Positions 6,519 to 8,298 of a stretch of 8,298 nucleotides of DNA are shown one piece after another (position 1 is the first letter of the stretch; the number at the start of each line of letters is the position of its first letter). The stretch is from an uncultured Opitutaceae bacterium (GTDB lineage: Bacteria; Verrucomicrobiota; Verrucomicrobiia; Opitutales; Opitutaceae). Both the position numbers and the translations under genes were made by a program. The DNA is taken from assembly GCA_937128785.1 (NCBI GenBank), contig CAKZMS010000409.1, forward strand, positions 1 to 8,298. The letters are read 5' to 3'. The notes under the pieces are model-generated. The model saw only the letters and a program-made list of their open reading frames with translations, did not search any database and was not told the origin of the DNA.

Positions 6519-7828
6519 CGGGAGGCTTCCACCTTATCAAACTCCGCGATCACTTTGGCGAGCGTCCCGTGCACGGCAACTGCCGCCGCGTCCAACGCTT
6601 CAAGCGCCAGCGGCAGGGCTTCGTCGACATCGCGGCTGAGGTCGTAAAAGCGACCATCGCGATAGAGTTTATAGCGGGCAGTCCTCGCGAACACGGTCAC
6701 GTCGAGATCCCGCGCCTCCAGTTCGCCATCCTTGCCCTGGCCATACCAGCAATACGACCACTTGCGCGGCGACGAGATCTCGCCACGCAATACCGGCAGT
6801 AAGTCGAACCCATCGAATACACGGTCTGGCGCGGGCTCGTAACCGGCAGCGGCATGCAGTGTCGGCAACACATCGGAACAGTCCACGAGGTCAGGAGAAA
6901 CCAGTCCCGCCACCGCCGACTCGGGCCAGGACACGATGAACGGCACATGGGTGCCGCCGTTCGTGGTGTATGATTTGCCGCCCTGCACCACCCGGCCGTC
7001 GGTCATGCGCGAGGTGATGGCGGAGTGCGTTCCGTTGTCGCCGAGGAACACGATCAAGGTGTTCTCGCGTTCACCCGAGGCTTCGAGCTGTTGGACGACG
7101 CGTCCGACCATCAGATCCAGATACTCGACCATGTCCTTAAAGTAGGCGGGATCCTGTTCTCGGGGATCGGGTTCACCCGCACTCAGCGGAGTCGGCACAA
7201 ACGGCGAATGCGGCAGGATCATCGGATAATAGACGAAGAACGGCGCGTCGTCCGGAGCCTTGCGTTCGATGAAATCGAGCACGAAGTCGTTGACCACTTC
7301 CGGACCATACTCGCCCGGTTGGCCGGGGCGAATCTCGCCATTGACGATGAGGTCGCCGACCTCACCGTAGCGCCAACTTTTCTCTTCGAGCCACCACAGA
7401 CAGTATTCGTCAAAACCGAAATGGTCGATGAGCGTCCGGTCGCGCCCCAGCTGCCACTTACCCGCGATGGCGGTGTAGTAACCGGCATCGCGCAGGTCGT
7501 TGCCAAAGGTGCGTTCGGTGGTACGCAATTCGGCAAACTTGGTGTAGTTCCGCACGTTATATTGGCCGGTCATGATCTGCACCCGGGTAGGCGTGCACAG
7601 CGGCTGCGAGTGGAACTGGGTGAAACGCACGCCGGACCGCGCCAGCGCATCGAGATGCGGCGTGGCATAGTCGGCACTCCCGTAGCCCGACAACGCTTCC
7701 TGCCCGATATCATCGGCCATGATCAGGATAATATTGGGGCGGTCCGCCGCAAACATCGCGCCGGCAAAGCAGGCGACCAACACCCCATAGAAACCAAACT
7801 TTGAGAAGGAGGGGCGCAGAGACATCAT
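6515..7828 (-). CDS. Exported formylglycine-dependent sulfatase with GKWQLG variant motif
   Basis: A 437-residue sulfatase counted from ATG 7828. The frame also reaches a TTG at 7837, but ATG 7828 (or the adjacent 7825) is preferred. A signal peptide covers residues ~1-28 (hydrophobic FYGVLVACFAGAMFA). Metal ligands D39-D40 lie in 'LIMADDIGQEAL', the formylglycine signature is C78-T-P-T-R82, and the second metal block is GDNG (D264, N265). The usual GKWHLG is GKWQLG, so the His that contacts the sulfate in arylsulfatases is Gln126 while Lys124 remains. This may mark a distinct subfamily rather than a dead enzyme, because every other site is intact. The start lies 18 bp behind the PA14-protein stop and the end overlaps the next sulfatase by 4 bp, so the three genes probably form one transcript. 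The two exported sulfatases differ clearly in sequence, which points to different sulfate positions or sugars rather than a recent duplication. Confidence 0.93.
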   Translation of the reverse strand: MMSLRPSFSKFGFYGVLVACFAGAMFAADRPNIILIMADDIGQEALSGYGSADYATPHLDALARSGVRFTQFHSQPLCTPTRVQIMTGQYNVRNYTKFAELRTTERTFGNDLRDAGYYTAIAGKWQLGRDRTLIDHFGFDEYCLWWLEEKSWRYGEVGDLIVNGEIRPGQPGEYGPEVVNDFVLDFIERKAPDDAPFFVYYPMILPHSPFVPTPLSAGEPDPREQDPAYFKDMVEYLDLMVGRVVQQLEASGERENTLIVFLGDNGTHSAITSRMTDGRVVQGGKSYTTNGGTHVPFIVSWPESAVAGLVSPDLVDCSDVLPTLHAAAGYEPAPDRVFDGFDLLPVLRGEISSPRKWSYCWYGQGKDGELEARDLDVTVFARTARYKLYRDGRFYDLSRDVDEALPLALEALDAAAVAVHGTLAKVIAEFDKVEASR

Positions 7829-7846
7829 GATGAGCAAAGTCGGATT

Positions 7847-8298
7847 CTATTCGGCCGCGAGCCAACTTGGCTTGGTTTCGGCATCAATCGAGAGTGCCTC
7901 CAAGGGGATGGGGCTACGGGTGCCGTCGGGTCGGGTATACTCCAGGCCGAGAAAATAACCCTGCCGGCCCTGGAAAAACTGGAGTTCAATCGCATGCCGC
8001 CCCGGCTTCAAACGGACCGCGCCCGTCATCTCGCGGCGGGGATGCTTGCGGGCGTCATCCACGACGGGACTACCATCGATCAGCAGCCGAGCCCCATCAA
8101 GTGACTCGACATGGAATTCGTGAATACCATCCCCCTCGATCGTGAGCCACCCGTGAAAAACCAAGGCGAAGTTATTCTCGACCCGGGTCACCGCCGGGGC
8201 ATCGAAATCATCCACGCGCTGCACATAGGTCGGCTGCACATGAGCAAAATCAGGCATCTCCCGGAGGTTCCTCGTGGATTGGCCCAGTTCGTAATAAT
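7847..8298 (-). CDS. C-terminal part of a PA14-domain protein (partial, N-terminus off right edge)
   Basis: The minus-strand frame enters from base 8298 without interruption and ends at TAG 7847-7849, giving 149 visible residues. An internal Met at 8257 could be mistaken for a start, but the frame upstream (YYELGQSTRNLRE) already belongs to the domain. Residues ~1-135 match the PA14 fold pattern: 'YYE...MPDF' at the start, then 'FHGWLTIEGDGIHEF', 'SLDGARLLIDGSPVVDD' and 'RLKPGRHAIELQFFQG'. PA14 is a beta-barrel carbohydrate-binding module found in secreted glycosidases, sulfatases and adhesins. Here it sits at the very C-terminus, so the catalytic part, if any, is outside the window. It is followed 18 bp later by an exported sulfatase and probably shares its transcript. 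Binding or acting on the same glycan is plausible but inferred. Confidence 0.85.
   Translation of the reverse strand, partial: YYELGQSTRNLREMPDFAHVQPTYVQRVDDFDAPAVTRVENNFALVFHGWLTIEGDGIHEFHVESLDGARLLIDGSPVVDDARKHPRREMTGAVRLKPGRHAIELQFFQGRQGYFLGLEYTRPDGTRSPIPLEALSIDAETKPSWLAAE

Noticed and set aside
7025..7804. Plus-strand open frame of 259 codons opposite the GKWQLG sulfatase
   Set aside because: It is antisense to a gene with a signal peptide and full sulfatase motifs. The translation looks like a reverse-frame shadow.
7847..8257. Complete 136-residue small gene starting at ATG 8257
   Set aside because: The frame continues upstream to the window edge with residues that belong to the same PA14 domain, so this is the end of a larger gene.

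Overview
The window looks like chromosomal DNA of a G+C-rich bacterium of the Planctomycetes-Verrucomicrobia group, most likely Verrucomicrobia class Opitutae. This rests on three things: the density of formylglycine sulfatases, a LacI regulator of the type common in Opitutaceae-like genomes (hinge-like 'GYESHP...SAVMSSVR', C-terminal 'ILVEGEWVDG'), and weak or absent Shine-Dalgarno sequences. The assignment is an inference from protein style. No rRNA, tRNA, CRISPR array or transposase gene is visible.

Left block (1-3511, minus strand): three co-oriented genes that read as an operon. In order of transcription they are a bacterial myo-inositol oxygenase (MIOX, all six di-iron ligands present), a formylglycine sulfatase without signal peptide, and a secreted purple-acid-phosphatase-like metallophosphoesterase that runs off the left edge. 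The gaps are 34 and 86 bp.

Centre (3512-4860): a 245-bp divergent promoter region carries two related 13-bp operator-like palindromes (TGTAA-N3-TTACA type). One overlaps the likely lacI promoter and the other lies about 90 bp away on the MIOX side. A LacI-family regulator (plus strand) with an unusual Lys/Arg-rich C-terminal tail follows. A 215-bp convergent spacer (4861-5075) holds a long imperfect inverted repeat and a set of short repeated words, and looks like a dispersed intergenic repeat element.

Right block (5076-8298, minus strand): a second operon-like run. It starts beyond the right edge with a secreted-type protein ending in a PA14 domain, followed 18 bp later by a sulfatase with a signal peptide and a GKWQLG variant motif. 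A second signal-peptide sulfatase follows, overlapping by 4 bp (ATGA).

Working hypothesis: this is a regulated locus for sulfated and/or phosphorylated substrates. Exported sulfatases and a phosphatase strip ester groups outside the cytoplasm, a cytoplasmic sulfatase works inside, and MIOX converts released myo-inositol to D-glucuronate for uronate catabolism. The LacI protein probably controls the MIOX operon and itself. The identities of the MIOX, LacI and sulfatase families are solid. Substrates and pathway linkage are inferred.
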